Assembly (NCBI GenBank): GCA_001599755.1
Contig: BCHX01000001.1
Span: forward strand, 2,976,001 to 3,040,000
Source: Gliomastix tumulicola
Lineage: Eukaryota; Ascomycota; Sordariomycetes; Hypocreales; Bionectriaceae
Direction: 5' to 3'
Length of the DNA: 64,000 nucleotides
Both the position numbers and the translations under genes were made by a program. Below the pieces are notes generated by a model. The model was not told the origin of the DNA. It did no database searches and worked only from the letters and a program-made list of their open reading frames with translations. The first letter of the stretch is position 1, and every line of letters starts with the position of its first letter. Positions 1-10,378 of this stretch are shown here, one piece after another.

Positions 1-823
1 TCGCGCTCCGAGGGCTTGAGGATCAGGGTGTTGCCGGTGATGGTGGCGATGGGGATGCTCCAGAGGGGGATCATGGCAGGGAAGTCTGAGAGAACCTAGT
101 ATCAGCACCTCTTCCTTCTTCTCATCATAAACACACACAACAGGGCAACTTACTAAAAGGGCAGATGGCCGCAACAACACCCAAAGGCTCACGGTACGTC
201 CTGGTCTCCATATCCTTGGCCACCTCGAGCACCTCCCCCTTCAGCAGCTCCGGCGCGCCGACCGCCGCCTCGGCCACCTGCAGCCCGCGCAGCACGTCCC
301 CCTTGGCGTCGGCGAACGTCTTGCCCTGCTCGAGCACGATGCTCGCGGCCAGGCGGTCGTGGTTGTCCTTGATGAGCTGCACGAAGCGGAACATGATCTG
401 CTGGCGGTGCAGGACGGTCGTGCCGCGCCAGGCCTTGAAGGCCTTCTCGGCGCTGGCGACGGCCGCGCGCATCTCCTCGTCGGTCATCTGCGGGACGCGC
501 GTGACGAGGTTGTTGGTCGCCGGGTCGGGGAGGTCGATGAACTTGTCCGTCTTGGACTGGACGAACTGGTTGTTGACGAAGTAGGGCGTGTCCTCGACCT
601 TCTCGATCTTGTCGTGCGTGGTCGGGTAGCTCTTCTCGGCGGCGGCGGCGGCGGCGGCGGACGAGGCCGGGGTCAATCTCTGGGCAGAGGTGTGTATCCT
701 TCGAGACGCCGCGGCGGTGCTGGATCGGCCGGCATGGTGATGGACGGGGAGGACAGACGCCCGCGGGGCAGTTGCCTGGCGAGCCGCAGCGGCGCACGAG
801 GTGCGAGATAGGAGCCGACGCAT
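1..823 (-). CDS. Methylmalonate-semialdehyde dehydrogenase, mitochondrial (5' part, truncated by window edge)
   Basis: Aldehyde dehydrogenase of the ALDH6/MMSDH family, which oxidises methylmalonate or malonate semialdehyde to acyl-CoA in valine and pyrimidine catabolism in the mitochondrial matrix. Exon 1 is 154..823. A 68-bp intron (86..153, donor GTAAGT, acceptor CAG) splits an Asn codon, restoring the family sequence ICPFNFPAMIPLW. Exon 2 runs from 85 off the window. The first ~60 residues are Arg/Ser/Ala-rich with almost no acidic residues (for example RRIHTSAQR) and look like a mitochondrial presequence. The ALDH fold begins near residue 75 (FVNNQFVQSK, DPATNNLVTRVPQ). The catalytic Cys and most of the NAD-binding part lie outside the window. 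The start is the first ATG of the frame. Family assignment rests on the DPATN and ICPFNFPAM segments. Only about 250 of roughly 590 residues are visible. Confidence 0.88.
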
Positions 824-1528
824 GGTGGCGGTTGCTACTCAATTGTATCCCTCGAAGAAATCAATTGAGGAAGAGAAGAAAAAGAAAACCAACTCGCCAA
901 GAACAAGAAGAACAAGGTGTGGCCAGAGACGGCTGAGGAGGCGACGGAGCTGCTTTTAACACAGTCCAGACGGTGTGCGGAGTCGGAGGGCGGCTAGAGG
1001 GGAACCTTGGAAGTTCACCAAAACGATGCCCGTTTCGGGCCAAATTCTGGGGAAAGCTGGTATCAATTGCTAATCGCCCGCCCCAACTTCTCTTGCCGAA
1101 GCCGCGTCTTGCCGAGCATAGCCAAGCTCTAAGGAAAAGCTTTGGCGAGGGTAGAGCACCCATTGGCTGTCTCGGTTCAGCAATGCCCAGTGATGTGCAA
1201 GCCCCTGGAAATGATAATTGATTGATGCGCCGTGCTATTCTTAACTGATACTATATCGGTACAAACACCCTTGCGCCAGAAGCACTCCACCCATTCATTC
1301 CCCAGCTCACTCCAGGTCCTCTCACTCTCCCCAAGCATGGGGAGTAGCTAGGACAGCTCTCCCCTTGTATCCGGTTTTCCATAATGTTGTAGCGGATTTT
1401 TATGTTTTTCTTTGGCCGTGTCCTCCTCGCTTTGATTATCGTTTCATTCGTACCATGGTTTGCAAAAGGGAAAATACAAGTTACGCCATCCTCCTCCTGT
1501 TCTCCATCCTGAGCTCATCCAGCACTGT
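824..1528. other. Intergenic: promoter of the dehydrogenase and 3' flank of calnexin
   Basis: Both neighbours are read on minus, so this holds the calnexin 3'UTR (right side) and the dehydrogenase promoter/5'UTR (left side). The open frames here are short and resemble no protein I recognise. I see no repeat or RNA gene. Confidence 0.5.
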
Positions 1529-3500
1529 CTACGACTGGCTGCGGGTGGTGCGCTTAGTCACCTCGCCCTTGGCCTTCTCGGCACCCGTGGCAGTAGCCTG
1601 GGCAGCCTTGTCAGCGGCCTCCTTGGCCTTGTCCTTGGCGTCACCGGCAGCCTTCTGGACAGCGGGCGAGCCGCCGAGGCCAACGAGAGCGACAGTGACG
1701 GCAATGAGGCTGATAGCGATGGCGACGATGCCACCAGCAACCTCAGGAACGAACTTGATGGCCTCGATGGGGTCCCTCTGGAAGATGGTGACGAACAGGT
1801 CAAGCTTCTCCTTGATGTAGAGGACGGGGTCGTCGGTGAACTTGAGGTCGAGGGGAGACTTGGGCTTGTCGCTCTTCTTGGGCTTCTCAGCCTCAAGGAG
1901 GGCCTTCTCAACGGGGTGCTTGAGGTGGAAAGTCTCGGCGGCAAGCTTGGCGGCATCCTCAACGGAGTGACCAATGTAGATGTTGTCGAAGAGGATATCG
2001 CTCTGCATGGTCCAGATCTCGAAACCAATCTGTAGGAATGTGTGTCAGTGGAAGTCAGTGTGCAGCTCGGTGTTTCTCTGTGCACTTACAGCGCCAATGG
2101 GCTCAAAGTTAGAGGGGGTCTTGTCCTCGAAGAAGTCGGGGTTCTTGATCTTGCGAGGAGCCCAAGGTCCCTTGTAGTCGGGGTTATCGATCAGGGGCGC
2201 GCTCCACTTGCCCTTGTACTCGGGGTTCTTCTTCTTGGGCTGAGTCCAGGGACCGCAACCAGAAACGTCGGCGCACTTGGGGTTGGGGACAGTAGGAGCG
2301 ACCCAGTCGCCATCCTCCTCGTCATCCCAGTCATCAGGCTTCTCGGCCTCGGGGTCGGCGACGGTGGAGGGCTCATCGACGAGCCAGTCCTCAGGGATCG
2401 TAGCCTCCTCATCGATAATCTCGAAGGGCGCGTCCTCGTCCCAGTCCTCGGGCTTGGTAGCCTCGGGGTCGGCGATGCGGGGCTTGTCGACCCAGTCCTC
2501 AGGCTTGGAGTCGTTGGGGTCGTCAACCTCCTCGGGAGGGTTGACGGAAGGAGTGAAGTCCTCGAAGAGGGAGCCGGTCTTGACCTCAACATCGTTCTGC
2601 TTGATAGCGTAGGTGTTGTTGGGGTGGACGATGAGGGTGTAAAGCTCAGTGCTCTTGACAATCTTGGCGGTGGGGGGAGACTTGAGGTGCTTCTCCTCGT
2701 ACTCGCCGCTCTTGGGGTTCTTGTGGTTGAAGATGAAGTGAACCTTGTTGGTGTGGCCGCACTTGTCGGGGCCGAACATGATCACATAGGGAGTGGTGTT
2801 GGCGAACTCCTCCTGGTGGAGAGCCTTGTTGTCGCGGAGCAGCTTCAGATAGGCGCCACCGCACTCGAGGCCATCTGCAAGAGATGTCAGTTTTCACGCT
2901 CGCCTCTGCGCTCGCATAAGGGCGGGGGTATGACTTACTCTGAAGCTTGACCTCGTACTGAACAACCAGGGTGTTGTCCTTGTTGTCAATCTTCTTGGGG
3001 AACTTGGCCGAGATGGCGTGGTGGGCAGCCGGGTTCTTGACGACCAGTCCCTTGTCGCCCTCGATGCCCTTGTACTTAGTGGGCTCCTCGACAGACCACT
3101 CGCCGACGTAGGCCCATTCCTCGTCCTCCTTGTCGGCGGTGTCCTTCTTAGCGTTGGACGTCTTCCATCGCTGGTCCCAGTCGTCGGTGAACTGCTCGAG
3201 GAAGTCGGCCTTCAGGGTGGTAGGCTATAAAAAGGGAGGCTGTCAGCATGCGCAATTGAATTTAGAGGGGCTGGTTGTATATCGCCACTGCGGGCAGAGC
3301 AGAGACCGCCTCCTCGGTAGCGCCAGCCCTCCGAGGCCGCAGGTCCCAGCTCTCAGCGCTCAGCTACATCGATAAGACTCGAGACTCACAGTGAAGGTGG
3401 GCAGCTCGGGCACGACAGGAGCCTCCTCGGCCTCCTCGGCGCGCACCATGCCCGAGAGCATAGCGGCGGAAACCGCGGCGGCGGCAGCGTTGAACTTCAT
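1529..3500 (-). CDS. Calnexin, ER membrane lectin chaperone
   Basis: Type I ER membrane chaperone that holds monoglucosylated glycoproteins during folding. CDS = complement(1529..2029, 2090..2874, 2939..3224, 3390..3500), 560 residues, with introns of 60, 64 and 165 bp. A signal peptide spans about residues 1-20 (MKFNAAAA...MVRA). The luminal lectin domain includes KYKGIEGDKGLVVKNPAAHHAIS and NGLECGGAYLKLL. The Pro/Asp-rich P-domain follows, with repeated DPEA-KPEDWDE and then GPWxxPxxxNPxYKGKW-type units. One transmembrane segment lies at about 492-512 (VAIAISLIAVTVALVG). The cytosolic tail is short, Lys/Ala-rich and ends KRTTRSQS. Length and domain order match fungal calnexins. The first intron is the longest and sits just after the signal peptide. 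The start is the only ATG giving a signal peptide. Confidence 0.96.
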
Positions 3501-4816
3501 GTTTGCTGGCTAGGAGAGTTTCCGTAGATACTAGTATCTACAAAAGCGCAGGTTGTATAAATGAAGGTGGAGGGGGGGAGGAGGGAAAGGCGCAAGAAAA
3601 AGATGCCAATTGGCTTTTTCCAAGGCTCAGTAGGAAGATGTCTCTCGATTGGAGATTCGGAGAGTGAAGAGGGGAGGGAGAAAAAGGGTGTCGTCAGGGT
3701 CCGAGGTGGAAGCTTTAACATTCAGTGTCCGGGTGGGAAGTGGAGAGCTGGCTGGCTTGGAATTTTAAGGACACGTTGGAGCTTTTGGAGGATACAACCG
3801 CATTTCGGGGTTCTGTCGACTTCTGTACGGGAGGAGTGCGGGGGGCGTTGCAGTGGACTTGCGCCTGTAAGCGACGCTAAAGCACCAGCCGGCCTGCCGC
3901 ACTAGTAGTTACTGCGTGCTGGGGCTCTGCATTGTCCAACAGCTTGAAGGAATCGTGGCATCTTCGTCCATGGAAGCCTCCAGAATACCCGGGCTCGGGA
4001 ACTGTGGATTGCTTCCTGTTGCAGGACATCACCGAGGTGCAAGCTGCTGGAGATTGCCTGTCAGGCGGATTGACAGCCTCAAACATGACGGGAGGTGAGG
4101 TGGCTGGTCTTCCCAAGAGCCTAACTACCCTGTAGAGCAGGGAGGACCAACGCTAACCACCACGCTTTGCTCTTTTTCCAGCCGTCCTATGTCGCGATCT
4201 AGACTCTGTATTGGCTGATTCCTGATCTACCAGACTAGCCTGTGGTCAACAGGCCATAATTGATAGGTGGCAACTGGCAATAGTTTGGGTAAAGGCACCT
4301 AGATAGGCATGAGTTGTGCCGCCTAAAACCACTGCGACGTCACCCTCACCACGATTGCACACTTGCCCCTTTCCCACTAGACCATGACAATTCAATGATC
4401 CTATTGGCTGGCTTTATAGACCAAGACGGGACAACTACCGAATGGCCTCTTTTCGACGTCCGTGAAATGCTCCGATCTCAACCACCACTTGCACACATGT
4501 GTCCTAAAGACCGGAGCAACGTCTCACACACGGGACGGGCCTACAGAATTCACAATTGCGTGTTCAGAAGAGAATGCCAAGTTCCATGCGTATATGGACA
4601 TCCAAATGGTGGCTGTATTACATCCGCTATTTATTTATCCTGAAGATCACCCCCTTGCTACCAACACCCGTTCTCTGCTCCATCATTAAAAACCTGGGTA
4701 AAGTCTTGGTCACTTGACAAAAGTGTGCAAGCCACGCCGCCACGCCACAGAGACGGGAAAACCCGCCGCGTGCGAGGCTCTATGGCCAGCTAGGCATACC
4801 GATCCCCGCGGGTGCT
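3501..4816. other. Intergenic: calnexin promoter region and 3' flank of GPI-protein gene
   Basis: About 1.3 kb. The calnexin promoter and 5'UTR occupy the left end, which is purine-rich on plus and so CT-rich in the transcript. The right end holds the 3'UTR of the next minus-strand gene. The small open frames between have no recognisable similarity. I see no element of note. Confidence 0.4.
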
Positions 4817-5469
4817 TTACAGAGCGAGGATGAGGGCGATACCACCGGCAAGGATGGAGCCGACGAGGGTGGTGGCAGCACCCTCATCGTTGCCGTCGGC
4901 GGGAGTCTCGGAGGAGCCAGAGCCGGTGGTGGTCTCGCTCGAGTTCTCCTGGTTGGACTCGGTGGGCGAGGAGCTGCCAGACTCAGTGGGAGAGTCGGAG
5001 TTGGTGCCGGTCTCAGTGGCCGCGGAGTCGGTGGCAGTGTTGGCGCCGCTGGTGTTGGAGTCGTTGCTGCCGTTGGTGGGGGTGCCCTCGCCGTCCTGGA
5101 AGAAGTTGTCGTTGATGCACTTCTGCGAGCAATCGGAGTAGGCCTGGGTGTCCTCCGGGCTGCCGTCACCCTGGTCACACTTGGCAACGCACTCAATGGT
5201 GTCGATGGCCTGGGTCTCGTTGGGGCGAGGGACCTGTCGTCATATTAGCAGGCTGTCACTCTCCTCAGTAGATACGAGAAGAAACGTACAGGGTTGCAGT
5301 CAGCAAGGCAGTTCACGTCGGTGACATCGCATTTATCGATGCAGGCGATGATGGAGGACTGGACAGGGTCGAGCGACCAGGTCGTGGTGCTGGGAGAGTC
5401 AGAGGTGGTGGTCTGGGCACGGACGGCAACGGCGAGAGCGCCAGCGACGAGAGCAGAGGTGAAACGCAT
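4817..5469 (-). CDS. Small secreted Cys-rich protein, predicted GPI-anchored
   Basis: Function not recognised. CDS = complement(4817..5233, 5290..5469), 198 residues, with one 56-bp intron (donor GTACGT) falling between codons. Residues 1-18 form a signal peptide (ending AVAVRA-Q). The core (about 43-105) carries four CxxxC pairs (ACIDKC, NCLADC, ECVAKC, DCSQKC), eight Cys in all, probably in disulfides. Then comes a Ser/Thr/Asn/Gly-rich stalk of about 70 residues with several NxS/T sites. The C-terminus is hydrophobic after a small-residue stretch (GAATTLVGSILAGG...LILAL), as expected for a GPI signal. This layout fits a cell-wall or plasma-membrane protein. The Cys spacing differs from the usual eight-Cys CFEM pattern, so I do not call it CFEM. 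Confidence 0.75.
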
Positions 5470-7076
5470 GGTGACTGATGTGAAGGTCGGTATTACAAAT
5501 ATGTAAGCGTAGCGAATGGTTAAGTATTGAACGAGAGTGGGCGTAAGTGATTACGGTCAACGACAGACTGTGGTGGGAAGCGAAGGTAAAACGAACTGGT
5601 GAGTTGGGGAGAGAAAGAAGAAGAGGAAGAGAGGAGGGAGGAAGGGACTTCAAGGGGGTTTTGGCCGGCGGCTAGCTGGGTTGTATATATTCGCCCTTTT
5701 AGCTCGTATTGACTCCAGCACAGCAGTCCAGGGCGGCCTGTACAGCACTGCTCATTGGTTCTGCCTGTCCTTGTTTATCCACTGGTGCCGATCCGACGCG
5801 ATTCTTGTCCGGGGAAGCTCAGCTCTAATTAAACTGGCACGCCACGAATTTTAGTCGTCCCTGGTCTGCTCACTTTTGTTGGTTCTTGTTGAACTCGTCT
5901 TGAAAAGCGACGGTCTGTATGGACAAAGGACCTCCTCTCATCTCTCCTGGATCACCGTTTGACTCGGTGCTTAATTGCAGCAAAGAAACGGCAGAACGGC
6001 CCCCCTCGGGGCGTTGGCAGGTCTCATTAATCACAGGCTGCACACCCTTGGGTCGCCCTGCATGAAGCCCTCATTAACTGGCCCGGCCAGTGTGGCGTAT
6101 GACCAAAACCTTGCCCCTGAGCTCGTGTTAGGCCCGACCCAAGGCCCTAAACGCAGCAATAACACGAGTCCAGGTGTCACAGCGTCGCAGAGAAAGAATT
6201 TTACGAGCTGTGCGCTGTGCGCTAGCACATGGTATCCATTGTCACCCGACACACGCTCTCACATCCTCGTTAATTGCGATGCTGCATGTTCCATACCGCT
6301 CTTGGCCCGCGGGCGCCAACACGGCAGACGGATATTGGCTGTCTCTGCTTTTGCTTCCCATGTTTGCATTGGACTTGCTCATCTCGACCTTGATTAGCGA
6401 GTGACACAGAGAAGCCCAATGTCGCTGATGCTTGAGTACCCCTGGATCAATTTCTAACAGGATTCAACTGCCGCCAGCATGCAAGGGGGCACAAACCTGA
6501 TTTTCGGCCGGCGCTGGTTTCCTTGGAAGACGGGCTGTCGGCCAAGGAGAGGTCCCCTGCAAGTGGAATGACGGTCACCTAAGGGATTTCGTGTCTGCAT
6601 GTTGCTTGTTTAGTTCTGCAAGGAATGCGACGCGACTTTTTCCCAGGTCTGTGAAGTCAGATGCATTCATCAGAGCACATCTCTCATTCCAGCGACATTA
6701 AAATCCAAACATCGAACCCGGCCGGTTTCTCCCACAACCACCGACGTTATTCCGAGGCAGGGACCAGGTGTCTCGTCTGAAATTGAAATCAAGACACGGC
6801 AGACCAGCCCCGATGGAGGGGCGAGTGGGTGAAGAAAATATTCAGTCACATGCACCCCCAAAATGTATGGCCATAGCTCGGGTATTTATTTCACTACCAG
6901 AGGGGCAGACCAACAACCCCCACCATGGAAACCTCCGTATTGCACCATCAACAGCTCATTAGCCTTGGAGGGGAATTATCGCAACTTGCCATTGAAGCTT
7001 TATCTCGACCTCATCTCCTGTCGCAGGACTTGTCTCGACAATAAGACAAGAAGGAAATAGCTGCCTCACCGACGCA
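5470..7076. other. Intergenic: divergent promoter region, GPI protein / MDE1
   Basis: About 1.6 kb between divergently read genes. The part next to 5470 is purine-rich on plus, giving a CT-rich leader for the GPI-protein mRNA. TATATATTCG near 5682-5692 could serve as a TATA element for that gene (about 215 bp upstream of its ATG). Nothing else recognisable; open frames at 5975-6400 look non-coding. Confidence 0.4.
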
Positions 7077-7994
7077 ATGGCGAACCCCGACCAGCTCATC
7101 ACCTCGGACAACCCTGACCACCCCGCCAACCTCATCCCCTCCCTCTGCGCCAAGTTCTGGAACCTGGGCTGGGTGACAGGCACCGGAGGCGGCTGTTCGA
7201 TCAGAGACGAGTTAGTCCAGCCTTCCCTCGGGATGAGATGATATGCGCAGACAGGCGGGCGGAACCGCCTGTGTGTCCACGGACTCTGACCCCAGACCGC
7301 AGTGACCTCGTCTACATCGCCCCCTCGGGCGTCCAGAAGGAGCTCATGAAGCACTCCGACATCTACGTCCTCTCCCTCGCCGCCCAGGAGCCCACCCTCA
7401 AGAACCGCACCTACCTCCGCTCCCCGCCCGCCTACAAGCCCTCCCAGTGCACGCCGCTCTTCCTCGCCGCCTTCACCCGCCGCGGCGCCGGCTGCTGCAT
7501 CCACACCCACTCCCAGTGGGCCGTCCTCGTCACCCTCCTGCTCGAGGCGCAGGGGCCCGGTGAGGACAAGGTCTTCGAGATCAACAACATCGAGCAGATC
7601 AAGGGCTTCGGCAAGGGTCTGGGCAAGACGGGGAACCTGGGCTATCACGACACGCTGAGGATCCCCGTCATCGAGAACACGCCGCACGAGGAGGATCTGA
7701 CCGAGTTCCTGGAGGAGGCGATGGAACAGTATCCCGATACGTACGCGGTGCTGGTGCGGCGGCATGGCGTGTACGTCTGGGGGGACAATGTCCACAAGGC
7801 GAAGACGCAGTGTGAGAGGTAAGGACGCCGCCCTCCGCTCACGGAGACGGCATATTCCCCCCCTCCTCCGCAGTGACAAGAACTGACTGGACAACATCAT
7901 TAGCTTGGACTACCTCTTCCAGCTCGCCGTAGAGATGAAGAAGCTCGGCATCCCCTGGATCAGCGACATCACCCCAGTCGGGCCTCAAAGGTAA
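7077..7994 (+). CDS. MDE1: Methylthioribulose-1-phosphate dehydratase
   Basis: Class II aldolase-fold zinc enzyme of the methionine salvage pathway. It dehydrates 5-methylthioribulose-1-phosphate to the diketo compound (EC 4.2.1.109) in the cytosol. CDS = 7077..7210, 7303..7818, 7904..7994 (introns 92 and 85 bp), 246 residues, close to the usual fungal length. Conserved landmarks: FWNLGWVTGTGGGCSIR near residues 28-43, YIAPSGVQKE at 49-58, zinc ligands in CCIHTHSQWAV (His112, His114) and RRHGVYVWG (His199), and the C-terminal VEMKKLGI. The first acceptor was chosen as the AG before TGACCTC, because the upstream CAG would place a stop in frame. The gene is divergent from the GPI-protein gene and convergent with SEC20, with only 146 bp between their stops. 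Confidence 0.95.
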
Positions 7995-8140
7995 ACGTAG
8001 CTATCAACTTGCTATCATTAAAGAAAAAAGGAGAAAGGGTTATAGAATAGGTTGGGTTGGGATATTCATGGGCGTATCAAGGGTGAGAAAGCGTTGTGAG
8101 CATCATCCATTTCAACATGGTCTATCATAGAGATTCGTGA

Positions 8141-9430
8141 CTAGAGTTCGTCCCTAGGCCGTGTGTCCTCTGTTCCCTGGCCGTCATGAACTGTTTCTCC
8201 TTCATGCACAGGCTCCTCCGGAAGTAAGCCTTCCGCATCAGCCTCGTGCACCTTGTCGATGATCTTTCCGACTTGCTCGGCCATAGACCCGGGCTCATCA
8301 ACCGTGCTCCCAGTGTCTTGCCCGACCTGCGCAGTGGGTAAATCCTCTCCTGGCAGCCCGTCGACCGACACCCTACCGTCCGTCCCTGCACTGCCAGCCT
8401 GCTGCACCCCCTCCCCCTTCTGCTTGTCCTGCACCACGGCACTGCCCACCCTCGACCCGACGCCGAACAGGATCCTCAGCGGCATCCACGCGAACCACCA
8501 CAGCGGCCCGTACAGGAACCGGCGGAAGACCAGCCACCCCAGCGCCGCGAGCAGCATGTACAGTGCCGACTGCAGGTACCACGTGTCGCTCTTCTGCGAG
8601 CGCAGCAGCGCGCCCAGCAGGTCGCGCGAGCTCCCCAGCATCGTCTCGAGCGAGCTGTACGACTCGGACAGGCGGCCAAAGGCGGCGCTCGACTCCGTCA
8701 TGGTCTGGTTCGCGTACTCGCTGCGCTCGAGCTCCGACTGCAGCGAGGCGTGCATCTCGCGGAGGGCCTCGGTCGCGCGGCTGCTGGCGCCGACGGTCTG
8801 GCGGTCCTGCTCCGAGAGGCTGGAGACCTGCTGGGCCTTTTGTGTTTGGTAGTGGTGGTGTCGGGACTGGTGAGGCGCCGGGGAGGGTGCGGATTCCGGA
8901 TTCCAGTCGTCTGGGAATGCGGACTCGGTTGGGAGGGAGAAGGCTTGAACGAATTGCTGTCGCTCCTGGCGGTGCGCCTGGAAGGACTCTTTCCTAGCGG
9001 AGAGCTTCGCTAGGCGGAAGTCGACGCGGCATCTAGAGAGAATCGCCATGTAAATCAGCACAATGGTCCAAGCGTAGAGAGTCGTAGCTGTTCGCCAACA
9101 GGGTTGCCGAGCTCACCTCTCCAGGTCGTTCCCTGTCCGGTCCAACCCTTCCTCTAATCTCGACCTGTCATGCCCGTCGAGCCCACCAACCAACTCCACC
9201 TCCTCCAGCAGCTGCCGCCTCTCATCCTGCGCTTCTCTGAGCAGCTGGCCGACCTCAGCGCTTAGCCCGCCCGCGCTTTCTTTCCCGGCCGTCGTGGCGG
9301 CGCTGTTGATGAGGGGCGGCGCCGACCCGGGTTGGAATTCGAGGTCTGTGAGTTTGTCGATGAGGTCTCTGGCCTGTGATATCGTGTTTTGGAGGGCCGA
9401 CAGCCGCTCCTGCAGCCCTTCGAATGACAT
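8141..9430 (-). CDS. SEC20: SEC20 family SNARE (Golgi-to-ER retrograde transport) with C-terminal RDEL
   Basis: ER-resident Qb-SNARE partner of the Dsl1/NRZ tether, accepting COPI vesicles at the ER. CDS = complement(8141..9032, 9117..9430), one 84-bp intron, 401 residues. The N-terminal ~110 residues are helical and heptad-like. The Sec20/SNARE region lies at about 177-250 (LREMHASLQSELERSEYANQ, SYSSLETMLGSSRDLL). A transmembrane segment follows at about 256-275 (WYLQSALYMLLAALGWLVFRR). The lumenal tail is polar and acidic and ends in RDEL, an HDEL/KDEL-type retrieval signal; the S. cerevisiae Sec20 protein ends in HDEL. The true start is ATG at 9430, since the frame upstream has only TTG. 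It overlooks a 313-bp divergent promoter shared with mL53. Confidence 0.88.
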
Positions 9431-9743
9431 GTTTGCCAAAATTGGGCTCTGGTCAGGAAATATTATAGGTGCATTCGGGCAGTGTTTGTTGGCCGACGCA
9501 TGGTTGGAAGTGATGTAGCTGTCATTAAAGGTTGGTGGTCTTAGCGGGGTTATGCATTTATCAGATATGGGCTATGGAGCACCAAGATTTCGAGATGCCG
9601 AGAAGCGTCCAACTTCACCAGAAGCTGCCCCGGCCAGAAATCTTGACCCTGTCACCACAGCAGTGACCAATCCTACAATTCACGCCCTTTAATCGACCCA
9701 TCGATCGGTTCGGCGCTCTCTGCGCTCCAAATCACCGCCCAAG
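9431..9743. promoter_or_regulatory. Divergent promoter, SEC20 / mL53
   Basis: A 313-bp spacer between two start codons read in opposite directions, so it must hold both promoters and 5'UTRs. I see no TATA box or recognisable operator. Confidence 0.5.
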
Positions 9744-10115
9744 ATGATCACCAAATTCATCACCGAGGTCACGGCCAAGTTCAACCCCTTCTCGCCGTGC
9801 GCCAAACCCGCGCGCCTCTTCCTCACGTATCTCCCGCCCAACGCCAGGGCGACCGGCATGAAGATCAACACAACTCTGCTCCCCAGGACAGCGGCGGCGC
9901 CGAGTTCGCTCAAGATCAAGTTCAGTGCGTTCTGCCCGCCCGCGAAGCGGCTCTGCCCCAACCCTTCCCTAGTCTCCAACGCCCTTGCTAACGAAGGTCC
10001 AGAGGATGGCAAGGAGCTAGATTTCGAGTGCGACAAGACGAATATCAAGGGCCTGGTGGGCGAATGCGACCGACACTCCAGACAGCTCCAGAAGGCCGCC
10101 GACTTGACGGACTAG
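9744..10115 (+). CDS. Mitochondrial large-subunit ribosomal protein mL53
   Basis: Small protein of the mitochondrial 54S subunit (mL53, yeast MRPL44 family). CDS = 9744..9924, 10003..10115, with one 78-bp intron (donor GTGCGT, acceptor CAG) splitting a Lys codon. The product has 97 residues, the expected size. Signatures: MITKFITEVTAKFNPF at the N-terminus, ARLFLTYLPPNAR in the middle, and DGKELDFECDKTNIKGLVGE at the C-terminus. The intron happens to be open in frame, so an unspliced reading gives a longer 123-residue frame. The spliced form is preferred because it joins KIKF directly to KDGKELDF, as in the family. Confidence 0.88.
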   Translation: MITKFITEVTAKFNPFSPCAKPARLFLTYLPPNARATGMKINTTLLPRTAAAPSSLKIKFSAFCPPAKRLCPNPSLVSNALANEGPEDGKELDFECDKTNIKGLVGECDRHSRQLQKAADLTD

Positions 10116-10378
10116 TTCTTTTGATTTTTCCCCCCTTGGCTTTACTACGACACGAAGGCGTTCAACTGGGAGTGTATATATAATAGACAAAAGAGCCGTA
10201 GTCGCCGAGACAGGACGGCTACGGATCGACATGTACAACAGGCGAGAGGGCATTTTCACTTTTGAATTGTACGAGTTACGGAGACAGGTGTCTATTTTGT
10301 TGAGACCTAGTGATCTAGGATGATGAGATTTGGTACACTCGAATTTTCCTTGTCAATGGGAAGCAACATGATACGCGC

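Noticed and set aside
6690..6730. TTCGA-containing stretch considered as a tRNA on minus
   Set aside because: Only a T-loop-like sequence with a poor stem; no acceptor, D or anticodon arm could be drawn.
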